The notes: generated from the sequence alone by a model not told the origin. Positions 1-17,252 are shown, counted from the stretch's first letter. The stretch is DNA of 64,000 nucleotides from Flavobacterium davisii (GCF_019565505.1 NZ_CP067378.1:3072501-3136500), one strand, 5' to 3'. Made by a program: numbers and translations.

Positions 1-504
<504 letters not shown>

Positions 505-598
505 AGAGACAAAAAAAAGGATGTGATTTAAAATTAAATTTAAATTAAAATCTTACTCTCGCTGTTAATTCAAAAAAAAGAAAAGGCTTAAAATACAG

Positions 599-672
599 AG
601 TCTCGTAGCTCAGCTGGTTAGAGTACTACACTGATAATGTAGGGGTCGGCAGTTCGAGTCTGCCCGGGACTA
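599..672 (+). tRNA. tRNA-Ile (GAU), operon 1 spacer
   Basis: The acceptor arms AGTCTCG and CGGGACT pair (one G-U). The anticodon GAT lies at 633-635 in the loop CTGATAA, and the T-arm motif GTTCGAGTC is present. CCA is not encoded: the discriminator A672 is followed by CTA. The position between 16S and 23S is standard for rRNA operons of this phylum. Confidence 0.97.
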
Positions 673-784
673 CTATTTAAAGTTATAAAAAGGAAATTCT
701 AGAAGCGAATTTTGAATTATAAATTTTAAATGATGAATTTGAAAAATAATTCAAAAAAATAATTCAACATTCAAAATAGACAAT

Positions 785-858
785 GGGGGATTAGCTCAGC
801 TGGCTAGAGCGCCTGCCTTGCACGCAGGAGGTCATCGGTTCGACTCCGATATTCTCCA
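785..858 (+). tRNA. tRNA-Ala (UGC), operon 1 spacer
   Basis: The acceptor GGGGGAT pairs with ATTCTCC (two G-U pairs). The anticodon TGC is at 819-821 and the T-arm motif GGTTCGACTCC is present. CCA is not encoded in full. The gene follows tRNA-Ile in the 16S-23S spacer. Confidence 0.97.
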
Positions 859-862
859 CAAC

Positions 863-938
863 AGCCCCTCCTAACCTTCCCAAAGGGGAGGAACACAGAG
901 CAATCGGCTCTCCCCCTTCGGGGGAGCTGGAGGGGGCT
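863..938. repeat. GC-rich palindromic spacer repeat, operon 1
   Basis: Arms AGCCCCTCC and GGAGGGGGCT flank two inner hairpins (CCCAAAGGGGAGG and CTCCCCCTTCGGGGGAG). It is strikingly GC-rich against an AT-rich background. A related element sits behind the 23S gene at 3941. The position between tRNA-Ala and the 23S leader suggests a mobile palindromic repeat or an RNA structure in the spacer; the function is unknown. Confidence 0.7.
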
Positions 939-1068
939 CAAAGTTCATTGACATATTGAGATAAACATACAAACAAGTAGAAAGAACATCTTTAGTGATT
1001 AGTAAAAAAGCAATAGGCACTAGTGGCTTATGGCTATTGACTAATGGCTAAAAGAATAAAGAAAACAA

Positions 1069-3940
<2,872 letters not shown>

Positions 3941-3982
3941 GCCCCACCCAACCTCCCCAAAGGGGAGGAGTCAGGGTGGGGC
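3941..3982. repeat. GC-rich hairpin behind 23S, operon 1
   Basis: GCCCCACCC pairs with GGGTGGGGC around an inner CCTCCCCAAAGGGGAGG hairpin. It belongs to the same family as the spacer repeat at 863-938. It lies between the 23S 3' end and 5S and has no U-run, so it is unlikely to be a terminator. Confidence 0.7.
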
Positions 3983-4142
3983 GTAAAATTCTTTCTTTAC
4001 CTAAAAAGGATTATAAACAAATTTGAATATTTATCTCAATATGTTAAAATATTAGCCATTAGGCAAAAGGCATAAGCCAAGAGTTTAATGGAAAAGCACA
4101 AACTAGTGGCTTATGGCTATTAGCTAATGCCTTTAAAACCTT

Positions 4143-4249
4143 AAGGTGGTTATTGCGGCGGGGCTCACCTCTTCCCATTTCGAACAGAGAAGTTAAGCCC
4201 GCCAGCGTCGATGGTACTGCATATTGTGGGAGAGTAGATCGCTGCCTTT
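4143..4249 (+). rRNA. rrf: 5S ribosomal RNA (operon 1)
   Basis: About 107 nt. It contains the 5S hallmark CCCATTTCGAACAGAGAAGT and the 3' part GTGGGAGAGTAGATCGCTGCC. Ends are estimated from pairing of the terminal stem (AAGGTGG region with GCTGCCTTT). It lies about 200 nt downstream of 23S. Confidence 0.95.
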
Positions 4250-4280
4250 CTTTATTCCAAAATAGTTGGAATCGACATAA

Positions 4281-4308
4281 AATTCCCCTGTAGATCAGGG
4301 GATTTTTT
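4281..4308 (+). terminator. Rho-independent terminator of rRNA operon 1
   Basis: ATTCCCCTG and CAGGGGAT form a stem with loop TAGAT, followed by TTTTTT. It lies directly downstream of the 5S gene. Confidence 0.85.
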
Positions 4309-4388
4309 ATCCTCGCAAAGTACAAAAGTTCCTAAATAGATTGAAAACCAAGAATTTTAAAATTTTAAAAAAAAAAATAAGAAAACCC

Positions 4389-4418
4389 TTGGAAATACTA
4401 AAAGAAACACTATCTTTG
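4389..4418 (+). promoter_or_regulatory. Promoter of rRNA operon 2
   Basis: TTG (4389-4391), a 19-nt spacer, then TATCTTTG (4411-4418). This is an excellent match to the Bacteroidota housekeeping promoter (TTG - N19 - TAnnTTTG). It lies about 170 nt upstream of 16S and after the terminator of operon 1, so the second operon should have its own transcription start. Confidence 0.85.
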
Positions 4419-4585
4419 CACCCGCTAAGACGCTAAGTCAAAAGCGAAAAATAAGAATAAAAAGTTCATAGACATATTGGATTGACAGCACGTTTTAATA
4501 GAGATATTAAAACAATAAAATTTAAGAGAGTAAGAAAACTAGCATTCTTTGTCCACAATATTTAACCTTAGGGTTACAAAAGATA

Positions 4586-6102
<1,517 letters not shown>

Positions 6103-6196
6103 AGAGACAAAAAAAAGGATGTGATTTAAAATTAAATTTAAATTAAAATCTTACTCTCGCTGTTAATTCAAAAAAAAGAAAAGGCTTAAAATACAG

Positions 6197-6270
6197 AGTC
6201 TCGTAGCTCAGCTGGTTAGAGTACTACACTGATAATGTAGGGGTCGGCAGTTCGAGTCTGCCCGGGACTA
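6197..6270 (+). tRNA. tRNA-Ile (GAU), operon 2 spacer
   Basis: Identical to the copy at 599-672: anticodon GAT, acceptor AGTCTCG/CGGGACT, CCA not encoded. Confidence 0.97.
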
Positions 6271-6382
6271 CTATTTAAAGTTATAAAAAGGAAATTCTAG
6301 AAGCGAATTTTGAATTATAAATTTTAAATGATGAATTTGAAAAATAATTCAAAAAAATAATTCAACATTCAAAATAGACAAT

Positions 6383-6456
6383 GGGGGATTAGCTCAGCTG
6401 GCTAGAGCGCCTGCCTTGCACGCAGGAGGTCATCGGTTCGACTCCGATATTCTCCA
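6383..6456 (+). tRNA. tRNA-Ala (UGC), operon 2 spacer
   Basis: Identical to the copy at 785-858: anticodon TGC in loop CTTGCAC, acceptor GGGGGAT/ATTCTCC. Confidence 0.97.
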
Positions 6457-6460
6457 CAAC

Positions 6461-6536
6461 AGCCCCTCCTAACCTTCCCAAAGGGGAGGAACACAGAGCA
6501 ATCGGCTCTCCCCCTTCGGGGGAGCTGGAGGGGGCT
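6461..6536. repeat. GC-rich palindromic spacer repeat, operon 2
   Basis: Second copy of the element at 863-938, with the same outer arms AGCCCCTCC/GGAGGGGGCT and inner CCCCCTTCGGGGG hairpin. Confidence 0.7.
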
Positions 6537-6666
6537 CAAAGTTCATTGACATATTGAGATAAACATACAAACAAGTAGAAAGAACATCTTTAGTGATTAG
6601 TAAAAAAGCAATAGGCACTAGTGGCTTATGGCTATTGACTAATGGCTAAAAGAATAAAGAAAACAA

Positions 6667-9538
<2,872 letters not shown>

Positions 9539-9580
9539 GCCCCACCCAACCTCCCCAAAGGGGAGGAGCCGAGGTGGGGC
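9539..9580. repeat. GC-rich hairpin behind 23S, operon 2
   Basis: Counterpart of 3941-3982 with a slightly different right arm (GAGGTGGGGC in place of AGGGTGGGGC). Downstream of it this copy lacks about 23 nt found in operon 1 before the 5S gene. Confidence 0.7.
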
Positions 9581-9717
9581 GTAAAATTCTTTCTAAATTG
9601 AATATTTATCTCAATATGTTAAAATATTAGCCATTAGGCAAAAGGCATAAGCCAAGAGTTTAATGGAAAAGCACAAACTAGTGGCTTATGGCTATTAGCT
9701 AATGCCTTTAAAACCTT

Positions 9718-9824
9718 AAGGTGGTTATTGCGGCGGGGCTCACCTCTTCCCATTTCGAACAGAGAAGTTAAGCCCGCCAGCGTCGATGGTACTGCATATT
9801 GTGGGAGAGTAGATCGCTGCCTTT
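9718..9824 (+). rRNA. rrf: 5S ribosomal RNA (operon 2)
   Basis: Same sequence as 4143-4249, including CCCATTTCGAACAGAGAAGT. The ends are estimated from the terminal stem. Confidence 0.95.
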
Positions 9825-9828
9825 CTTT

Positions 9829-9865
9829 AAAACCCTTCATCTATACGATGAGGGGTTTTTGTTTT
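9829..9865 (+). terminator. Rho-independent terminator of rRNA operon 2
   Basis: AACCCTTCAT pairs with ATGAGGGGTT (one G-U) around CTATACG, followed by TTTTTGTTTT. It differs in sequence from the operon 1 terminator. Confidence 0.85.
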
Positions 9866-9926
9866 ATAGAAATTGCTAATGGAATACCGCAATCACCGCG
9901 TGAGCGGGCGTAGCAAGCTACCGTGG

Positions 9927-9953
9927 AATCAAGAACAAAAGTTGGGGATTAAG
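9927..9953. repeat. 27-bp dispersed repeat, copy 1
   Basis: Begins AATCAAGAACAAAAG and ends TTGGGGATTAAG. An exact reverse-complement copy lies at 49761-49787 beside tRNA-Tyr. It sits between the rRNA terminator and the IS630 transposase. It may be a border of a larger repeat or an insertion target; the function is unknown. Confidence 0.75.
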
Positions 9954-10002
9954 TAATACTATTTAAATTTTGAATTTACTGGGATATTACTTACCTTTAG
10001 GC

Positions 10003-11071
10003 ATGCCAAAGAAAATCCAAATAGCAATAAAAGAAGATGTTGATTTTTTAGATAAATTACTAGTAAAGACATCTGGATCTTTGAAAAAAGACAGAATAAA
10101 GACTTTGATTCTAATTAAGAAAGGAAAATATGTTTTTTATAGTTCCATTGCTAAAAAATTAGGGAGAACCGAGAAGACTGTACGAGGTTGGGCACAGGAG
10201 TATCTGAAAAGCGGTATTTCTGAAATGTTAAGTGTTAGAAGTGGAGGAAATAATACAAAGAAAATATCTGAGAAAATGGCCAATGCTATTGAGCAGAAAT
10301 TGAATGATCCAAAAACAACAATAACATCGTATGTTGAATTGTTGAAGATTCTCGAAAAAGAGCTTAACGAATCGGTTAATTATGGTGCTTTATATGCTCA
10401 TTGCAAACGCAAGCATCAATCAAAATTGAAAGTTGCAAGAAAATCCCACTATAAAAAGGATGAAAACGCAGAGGCGTTTTTTAAAAAAACCTTGAAAACA
10501 AATTTGAAGAGTGTAGAATTATTCTTAATAAAAATAACTTTGAATCTGTAAACCTCTATTTTCAGGATGAAAGTCGTTTCGGTTTGATTACAAAACAGAA
10601 AAGAGTTATTACCGCAAAAGGAATAAAAGCCATCGGTACTTATAAACATAGCTATCTTTATAATTGGCTCTGGGGAAGTTTTTCCCCATAACAGGTGAGA
10701 GTTTTTGTATGACAATACAAAGTGTTTGCAAAGAATTATTTGTAAAATATCTGGAAGATTTCAGCAATCACAAGCCAACAGAGTTAAAGATTATGATAAT
10801 TGATAATGCCGCATTTCATTCCACAAAGGATGTGATAATTCCTGACAATATATTTCTTTTGCCAATTCCACCATATTGCCCAGAACTTAACCCTGCTGAG
10901 AAAATGTGGCAATGGATGAAAGATAAAATTGCAATGAAAATTTATGATACTTTAGACGACTTAAACCAAAAAATGGAAGAATTGATTAAAATATCTGATG
11001 ATAAAACAATTAAATCAATAACAGACTATCCGTTTTACATGAATGCTTTTTACAGTGTTTTCAAAGTTTAA
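10003..11071 (+). mobile_element. IS630-family transposase (two frameshifts)
   Basis: A DDE transposase of the IS630/Tc1 superfamily, encoded in three frames that join into one protein. The N-terminal part has a helix-turn-helix (AKKLGRTEKTVRGWAQEYL). The catalytic domain shows the first Asp in YFQDESRFG, the second in IIDNAAFH and the Glu in PPYCPELNPAEKMW. The breaks fall at an A7 tract (10483-10489, one A missing) and at CCCC (10684-10687, one base missing). An upstream TTG at 9970 is in frame, but ATG 10003 (MPKKIQIAI) fits the family better. Terminal inverted repeats could not be identified. The element abuts an IS3 remnant on the opposite strand, which suggests insertion into or next to it. 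Confidence 0.85.
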
Positions 11072-11100
11072 ACGATATAAAAAGGGGGACAGAGACATTT

Positions 11101-11662
11101 TCAGGGAATTTGATTTCTTTTTCTTTGGTCTGAATCAAGGCTGTAACTTTTTTAAATATTCAAGTTCACAGCGTAAGGCTTCATTTTCTAAAAGAAGTGC
11201 TTCTTCTCTTGTTAACGGTTTGTCTGTTTTTCTTTGTTTTCTTTTAAAATTTATAACGATTGGTCTGCTTTTGGTTTTAAGCCTGTTAAACTTTCTTCAA
11301 TATAACGAATGTGCCAGTGTCTTATAATGGTACTTGACGGAATATTGAACAACAAGTAAGCTTTACTCAAAGATAACGCCTTGTTTTTAATAGTTTTCAG
11401 AACTTTTAATTTAAATTCTGCGTTATAATTTTTTATTTTTCTGTGTTGGTAAAATACCTTCATTGCCAAATTCTTGATAGCGACTAATCCAATCTTTAAG
11501 ACTGGTTTTTCCCATGTCATTTTCTTTGGCTACAATAGTTATTGCTTGATATTTTTTTAAACTTCTTTTACATAGTGAAGTTTGGCTCATAATCATATTT
11601 GACTTTTCTTTCCATAAAAAAAAATACCCCCAAATAATATCTAACTTTTTGGGGGCAGTGCA
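11101..11662 (-). mobile_element. IS3-type element, left end and orfA only
   Basis: The outer end at 11662 reads, on the minus strand, TGCACTGCCCCCAAAAAGTT, a typical IS3/IS150-type terminal repeat. The orfA start is ATG 11590 (MSQTSLCKRSLKKY). It carries two helix-turn-helix blocks, AKENDMGKTSLKDWISRYQ and KAYLLFNIPSSTIIRHW, then the leucine-zipper-like stretch LTREEALLLENEALRCELE. Three or four single-base deletions split the frame. No orfB follows: similarity stops near 11100, where the IS630 region begins. The element therefore cannot transpose alone. The matching 3' half of a related element lies at 55905-56130. Confidence 0.75.
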
Positions 11663-11700
11663 TTTTGGATAGTCTCTTTTAATTATATAATTGAGTTTTA

Positions 11701-12411
11701 TTACTCTTGCATGGTATGAAATACATTCATCACGTCATCATCTTCTTCTATTTTTTCAAGTAATTTTTCAATATCCGCTATTTGTTCTGGTGTTAATTCT
11801 TTAGTTACTTGTGGAATTCTTTCGAATCCAGAAGATAAGACTTCTATGCCTCTGTTTTCTAATTCTTTTTGTATGGCTCCAAAGCTTTCAAAAGGTGCAT
11901 ACATGACTATTCCGTCTTCATCGGCAAATATTTCTTCTACACCAAAGTCGATCATTTCTAATTCTAATTCTTCTACATCTTGTCCTTCGGAAGGGATTCT
12001 AAAGTTGCAGGTATGGTCAAACATGAATTCGACTGATCCTTGTGTTCCTAGGGTTCCATTGCATTTGTTGAAATAACTTCTGATATTAGCTACTGTTCTG
12101 TTATTGTTGTCTGTTGCGGTTTCTATTAATATAGCTATTCCGTGTGGTGCATAGCCTTCAAATAGTACTTCTTTATAATTAGCTGTATCTTTGTCGCTTG
12201 CTTTTTTTATGGCGCGCTCTACATTGTCTTTAGGCATGTTAGCGGCTTTAGCATTTTGTATAACAGCTCTTAGTCGAGAGTTGGTTTCAGGATTTGGACC
12301 ACCTTCTTTTACGGCCATTACAATGTCTTTACCAATTTTTGTAAACGTTTTGGCCATTGCAGACCAACGTTTCATTTTTCGTGCTTTTCTAAATTCAAAC
12401 GCTCTTCCCAT
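11701..12411 (-). CDS. yebC: YebC/PmpR family DNA-binding protein
   Basis: 236 aa, the normal length for the YebC/TACO1 family. The N-terminal block MGRAFEFRKARKMKRWSAMA and the motif AANMPKDNVERAIKKAS are diagnostic. The acidic C-terminal half (DVEELELEMIDFGVEEIF) matches the other two domains. Members are described as transcriptional regulators and, more recently, as translation factors that help ribosomes at polyproline stretches; which applies here is unknown. A -7-like box TATTTTTG (minus strand, 12460-12467) lies about 50 nt upstream. The gene runs towards the IS3 end. No frameshift. Confidence 0.93.
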   Translation of the reverse strand: MGRAFEFRKARKMKRWSAMAKTFTKIGKDIVMAVKEGGPNPETNSRLRAVIQNAKAANMPKDNVERAIKKASDKDTANYKEVLFEGYAPHGIAILIETATDNNNRTVANIRSYFNKCNGTLGTQGSVEFMFDHTCNFRIPSEGQDVEELELEMIDFGVEEIFADEDGIVMYAPFESFGAIQKELENRGIEVLSSGFERIPQVTKELTPEQIADIEKLLEKIEEDDDVMNVFHTMQE

Positions 12412-12514
12412 TTCTATTTATATTGGACTATGTGAATGTTTATTGATTTTTTATTGTTACAAAAATAGTATATGTATAATTAAAAAAAAATAGTTGATAG
12501 ATGTATTCTTTTGT

Positions 12515-13099
12515 TTATTCGTCTATTAATTCTTCTTCATCGTATTCATCATCTTCTTCTTGCTCAAACTCAAAAAAAGTAAAAACTGATCCTCCGTAGG
12601 TTTTTTCGAATGAAAAATTTTCTTTATTTGATAGTTTAGTATGTTTTGAATGTTCTATGATAAGCATTCCGTCTGTATCAAGTAGATTGTTTTCAAAAAT
12701 GAGATCTAATATTTTTTCAAAGTTTTTTTGATCTAAATCGTAAGGAGGATCGGCAAAAATAATGTCGTAATTGTTTTTGTTTTTTTCTAAGAATTTGAAG
12801 ACATCACTTTTTATTGGGGTAATATTCATATCAAATTCTTTAGCTGTTTTTTTTATATAATTTATACAACCAAAGTCTCCGTCTACACTGATAATGTTTT
12901 CTGCTCCTCTAGATGAAAATTCGTAACTTATATTACCAGTTCCGCTGAATAGATCTAATACGCGTAAGCCATTAAAATTAAAGTAGTTATTTAATATGTT
13001 GAAGAGAGATTCTTTAGCCATATCTGTTGTAGGTCTTACGGGTAGATTTTTAGGTGCAATTAAGCGTCTACCTTTGTATTTTCCTGAAATTATTCGCAT
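12515..13099 (-). CDS. rsmD: 16S rRNA (guanine966-N2)-methyltransferase RsmD
   Basis: 194 aa, the usual RsmD size. It has the N-terminal signature MRIISGKYKGRRL, the SAM-binding motif I LDLFSGTGNISYE (about residues 48-60) and the catalytic motif DPPY at 117-120. It transfers a methyl group from S-adenosylmethionine to N2 of G966 in the 30S subunit. The C-terminal tail is strongly acidic (EQEEDDEYDEEELIDE), which is an addition to the core fold. The start overlaps the end of the DUF3822 gene by 10 nt, so the two are co-transcribed. Confidence 0.92.
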   Translation of the reverse strand: MRIISGKYKGRRLIAPKNLPVRPTTDMAKESLFNILNNYFNFNGLRVLDLFSGTGNISYEFSSRGAENIISVDGDFGCINYIKKTAKEFDMNITPIKSDVFKFLEKNKNNYDIIFADPPYDLDQKNFEKILDLIFENNLLDTDGMLIIEHSKHTKLSNKENFSFEKTYGGSVFTFFEFEQEEDDEYDEEELIDE

Positions 13100-13914
13100 G
13101 CGTGTATTAAAATAAAATTTTTTAAATAGTTGTCTTCGGATATTGATTGGTCTAATTGTAAGTTTTCGGTATACAGACTTACATTTCGGATGTATTTATA
13201 TGCTATTTCAAATAATTCGTTGTTTTTTGTGATTTTTCCAAGTAGTTTAACGATAACAGATTCTGGGTTTAATTTTAATTGTTCGGCTGTGAATAATAGG
13301 TGATATATAAAGTCTTCTGTTTTGTTATATTCGAATGAATTGTAGAGTAATAATTTTTGATTTTTTACAATTATAATTTGAAATTGTTTTTCTTGGATGT
13401 GAACGAAAATTTGAGGTTCTCCTACATTTTTGCTGATTTCTAAAATTTTTTTGACGAGTATGGTAGAAGTATGTTTGTAATGAAATTGACCATATAGTTG
13501 GGCTAGTGCATTATTAAGTTTTATAAAAGGAATGTATATATTGTTCATATCATTACCTATTACTTCGTCATAGGTTACAAAATCATTTGGAGATACTTTT
13601 ATATTGTATTGTAAATAAGATTTTAGATATTGTTCGTTAAAAAGTGTTTGCGGAACGAAACTATTTAATCCGTTGTCATGCAATATTAGAACATCGTCAA
13701 AACCTGTTTGTAAAATAGTACTTTGACGTATTAGATCTAAAATTTCTTCTTCTGTTTCTTTTAATGTATTATTTGGAGTTAAAATATAATCACCAAAAAT
13801 TTCTATTTTAGATTCTAAAGTATCGTATAAACAAAATAGTACCTCATGTAATGAAATTTGAAGTATTAATTTTTTATATTTTTTGTTAAGTATTGTATTA
13901 GTTGATGTTTGCAT
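13090..13914 (-). CDS. DUF3822 family protein
   Basis: 274 aa. The protein matches the Bacteroidota-specific DUF3822 family that is regularly encoded just upstream of rsmD. It begins MQTSTNTILNKKYKKLILQI and carries FILTHLLFTAEQLKLNPE-like features of an ASKHA-type fold, but no catalytic residues can be assigned. No signal peptide or membrane segment, so it is presumably cytoplasmic. A -7-like box TAGTTTTG (minus strand, 13939-13946) lies 25 nt before the ATG. It is translationally coupled to rsmD; its biochemical role is unknown. Confidence 0.75.
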   Translation of the reverse strand: MQTSTNTILNKKYKKLILQISLHEVLFCLYDTLESKIEIFGDYILTPNNTLKETEEEILDLIRQSTILQTGFDDVLILHDNGLNSFVPQTLFNEQYLKSYLQYNIKVSPNDFVTYDEVIGNDMNNIYIPFIKLNNALAQLYGQFHYKHTSTILVKKILEISKNVGEPQIFVHIQEKQFQIIIVKNQKLLLYNSFEYNKTEDFIYHLLFTAEQLKLNPESVIVKLLGKITKNNELFEIAYKYIRNVSLYTENLQLDQSISEDNYLKNFILIHACE

Positions 13915-14113
13915 TCTTATCTATACCCTTAATAGAGACAAAACTACGATTTTTTTGTTAAAGAAACGTTTTTGAAGACATTAGATTGTTAATATTTTGG
14001 AGCTCATTTATAAATATTTTTTTAACATACTGAGTTGATTTGTGCTTTATGGATATAATTTCTTTGTTGATATGTTTTATATTTGACCTCTTTTAAAAAG
14101 ATTAACTATAACT

Positions 14114-15539
14114 ATGAGTTCTACATTATTTTACAGTATTTTACGAAAAAAATTTCCCTTTCAACCTACTGTAAAACAGGATGTTTTTTTTTGGGAAGGT
14201 GGCTGAGTTTATAGAAAGTTCTAATAAGAATGAACTGTTTGTATTAAAAGGATATGCGGGTACGGGTAAAACGACTCTAATTTCTACGATAGTAAATCAT
14301 TTAGCAGAAGTTGAAAAAAAATATGTTTTATTAGCTCCTACAGGTAGAGCTGCGAAGGTAATTACTAATTATTCGGATAAACAAGCTTTTACTATACACA
14401 AAAAAATTTATTTTCCTAAGAAAGGAAGTGGAGGAGGGGTTAGTTTTACGATGCAAACTAATAAGCATACTAACACTATTTTTATTGTAGATGAATCATC
14501 TATGATTTCCGATGTAGATACAGATTCTAAAATGTATGAAAAAGGATCGTTATTGGATGATTTGATTTCGTATGTATATTCAGGAAAAAATTGTAAAATG
14601 ATTTTTATAGGTGATACAGCTCAGTTACCACCTGTTAATTTGGATATTTCACCTGCTTTAAATATAGAGACTTTAGGTTTGAATTATGATAAAGAGGTTT
14701 ATTCTATAGAATTAGATGAAGTCATGCGTCAAGAAACTAATTCAGGTATATTATACAATGCTACTGAATTAAGAGAATTGTTGAAGGAGTCTTTTATTAC
14801 AAATTTTCAATTTAAGTTAAAAGGATTTAAGGATATTATTAGACTTACAGATGGATATGATATACAAGATGCAATTAATCAGTCTTATAGTAATTATAGT
14901 ATAGAGGATACAACTTTTATTGTTCGTTCTAATAAAAGAGCCAATCAGTACAATCAGCAGATACGAGCTAAAATTTTGAGTAAAGAGAGTGAGTTGTCTT
15001 CGGGAGATTTTTTAATGGTTGTAAAAAATAATTATTTTTGGTTGAAAGATTCAGATGAAGCAGGATTTATTGCAAATGGCGATATTATTGAGGTCTTAGA
15101 AATTCGCTCTATAAAGGAATTATATGGTTTTAGATTTGCTATAGTAAAAATAAGAATGGTTGATTATCCCAATCAACGTCCTTTGGATACTATTTTATTA
15201 TTAAATACTATTACGAGCGAGTCGCCCTCTTTAACATATGAAGAATCTACTCAACTTTATCAAGAAATTATGAAGGATTATGAAAATGAACGGGCACTAT
15301 ATAAAAAATATCAAAAGGTAAAAAGTAATGAATATTTTAATGCACTTCAAGTAAAATTTTCGTATGCTATTACATGTCATAAATCGCAAGGAGGACAATG
15401 GAATACAGTTTTTATAGAACAACCTTATTTGTCTGGTGATATAGATAGAGATTTTGTGCGTTGGTTATATACTGCTATGACACGTGCAAAGGATAAATTA
15501 TATCTGATCGGTTTTAAAGATGAATTTTTTAATAGTTAA
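14114..15539 (+). CDS. RecD-like ATP-dependent DNA helicase (frameshifted)
   Basis: Superfamily 1 helicase of the RecD/UvrD type, about 475 aa when repaired. Walker A GYAGTGKTT, Walker B FIVDESSMIS, motif III GDTAQLPPV, motif V-like ITCHKSQGGQW and motif VI YTAMTRAKDKLYL are all present. I place the start at ATG 14114 (MSSTLFYSILRKKFPFQPT), which looks like the genuine N-terminus. An overlong T9 tract (14184-14192) shifts it out of frame, and reading from the internal ATG at 14181 would lose about 22 residues. It probably acts in DNA repair. It is divergent from the DUF3822-rsmD operon and no partner nuclease gene is nearby. Confidence 0.85.
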
Positions 15540-15614
15540 GTATTTATAATTTCGTTTTAGTTGTAAAATTTTGGAATAGAATTTGCTGTCGTATATGTTT
15601 TTAAAAAAGTTAAA

Positions 15615-16345
15615 ATGAAAATAATAGCCGTAATACCTGCTCGTTATGCTTCAACTCGTTTTCCTGCTAAATTGATGCAAGATTTAGGAGGTAAGAGTGT
15701 CATACTTCGTACCTATGAATCTGCTGTAGATGCTCAGTTATTTGATGATGTATTTGTTGTAACAGATTCAGATCTGATTTATAATGAAATTGTGTCTAAT
15801 GGAGGAAAAGCTATAATGAGTCTCAAAGAGCATGAAAGTGGGAGTGATCGTATAGCAGAAGCTGTTGAAAACTTGGAAGTAGATATAGTAATTAATGTAC
15901 AAGGAGATGAACCTTTTATTGATGCGGAACCGTTAAAAAGATTATTAAAATTTTTAAAGAAGATGTAAATAGAAAAGTAGATTTAGCTTCTTTAATGTTT
16001 GAAATAGAAGATAAAGTAGAAATTGAAAATCCGAATAATGTTAAAGTTATTGTGGATCAACAAGGTTTTGCATTGTATTTTTCACGTTCAATAATTCCTT
16101 ATCCACGAGAGAAAAATGTAGGAGTTAGGTATATGAAGCATATTGGGATTTATGGTTTTAGAAAAGAGGCTTTAATGGATTTTTACCGTTTACCTATGCT
16201 GTCATTAGAAGCTTCAGAAAAATTAGAGCAATTACGTTATTTAGAATATGGTAAACGCATTCGTATGGTTGAAACTACTCATGGAAGCATAGGCATAGAT
16301 ACACCTGAGGATTTAGAAAAAGCAAGAGAATTTATAAAGAAATAA
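15615..16345 (+). CDS. kdsB: 3-deoxy-manno-octulosonate cytidylyltransferase (frameshifted)
   Basis: Activates Kdo with CTP to CMP-Kdo for lipopolysaccharide inner core synthesis. The N-terminal nucleotide-binding signature [17 protein letters not shown], the motif [11 protein letters not shown] and, later, [11 protein letters not shown] with [11 protein letters not shown] and [11 protein letters not shown] are all characteristic. The frame breaks at AAAA (15947-15950), where one A is missing; rejoining gives about 243 aa, the normal KdsB length. kdsB is normally essential in Kdo-containing Gram-negatives, so a sequencing error is more likely than loss. Confidence 0.9.
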
Positions 16346-16404
16346 AATAGTATAAATGGTATAAGGACTTTTTTGCATAAATAACAATAAAGTACTAAGT
16401 GTCT

Positions 16405-16565
16405 AAGAAGGTGTTTGAAAAGTCAAAATTTAACGTCTAATCTGTGACTTCGACGAAAGGAGAAGTTGCATTATCAGTACGATTTGCTTCGCCTATTGGA
16501 GTAAAACTTTCAGGGCTCCCTTGGTCTAAATGACAAGATTTTGACCTTTTAGGACACCTTCTTTT
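16405..16565. repeat. MITE-like repeat family A, copy 1
   Basis: 161 bp bounded by inverted ends: left AAGAAGGTGTTTGAAAAGTC, right (reverse complement) AAGAAGGTGTCCTAAAAGGT, both continuing into CAAAAT. It has no coding capacity. It lies in the gap between kdsB and the convergent DUF1573 gene. It is most similar to the inverted copy at 33364-33496, with which it shares the central GAGAAGT..CATTATCAGTA segment. Confidence 0.75.
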
Positions 16566-16591
16566 TATATTTTTATGTTTAATAAAATTAA

Positions 16592-16972
16592 CTAAAGTTC
16601 TACAATTCCTTTTATTTTTAAAGGGGTTAGGCCACTTTCCGTATTAATAGCGTTACTTTCTACCATGATTGATTTACGAATAGGTCCTGGATTCATATTG
16701 TATTTTACTTCGATTTTTCCAGATTTTCCGGGATCAACAGGGTCTTTAGAAAAAGAAGGAATTGTACATCCACAAGTAGACTGTACATTTTTTATAATAA
16801 GTGGAGCATCTCCTGTATTAGTAAATTCAAAAAAACGAATACCGTTATCACTGGACTTACTAATAGTACCATAATCAATTTCATTTGTTTTAAATTCTAT
16901 TTTAGCTCCACTTTGAGCTTGTAAGGAAAAACTTAATAATGCTAGTATCGTAAAAAATAAAGTTCGCTTCAT
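16592..16972 (-). CDS. Secreted DUF1573 domain protein
   Basis: 126 aa with a signal peptide (MKRTLFFTILALLSFSLQAQ) followed by one DUF1573 domain: FEFTNTGDAPLIIKNVQSTC and CGCTIPSFSKDPVDPGKSG. The family is abundant in Bacteroidota and has an Ig-like, ASH-type fold. The CGCT motif is its hallmark, but its function is unestablished. It is likely periplasmic. It is transcribed divergently from valS and convergent with kdsB. Confidence 0.85.
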   Translation of the reverse strand: MKRTLFFTILALLSFSLQAQSGAKIEFKTNEIDYGTISKSSDNGIRFFEFTNTGDAPLIIKNVQSTCGCTIPSFSKDPVDPGKSGKIEVKYNMNPGPIRKSIMVESNAINTESGLTPLKIKGIVEL

Positions 16973-17252
16973 TTGGTTTAATTTAGAATGGATAAAAATA
17001 CTTTCTTTTAGGTAAACCTACAAAAAAAAAAATTTAAACTTTTTATTTTTAAGTGGTTTATTTACTTTTGCATAAAAATACAAAAAGTGTACCAAAAAAA
17101 TACTTCTATTTTTCTACAGGAACGAGTCTGTCTTTTGTGTCAGTAATCCTTAATATTTCGATGTTTTAACTGTATTGCGGTTGTTTTCATTGAAATTATT
17201 TAGCTATTCATAACATTTTAAAATTTAAAAATTTAAAAATAAAATTCATAAT

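Noticed and set aside
10003..11662. Antiphage defence island next to the IS elements
   Set aside because: No restriction, toxin-antitoxin, reverse transcriptase or other defence gene is recognisable in the neighbourhood; flanking genes are housekeeping.
12191..12493. Plus-strand 100-codon frame opposite yebC
   Set aside because: Antisense to a conserved gene, with no domain similarity.
15940..15999. Programmed frameshift in kdsB
   Set aside because: There is no slippery heptamer with stimulator, the family has no such mechanism, and the same kind of one-base loss recurs in unrelated genes nearby.
16665..16874. Plus-strand frame opposite the DUF1573 gene
   Set aside because: Shadow frame of a gene with clear signal peptide and domain on the other strand.
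17071..17252. tRNA-dependent (T-box-like) leader before valS
   Set aside because: The leader is long but lacks a recognisable T-box sequence and antiterminator; T-box leaders are not expected in this phylum.
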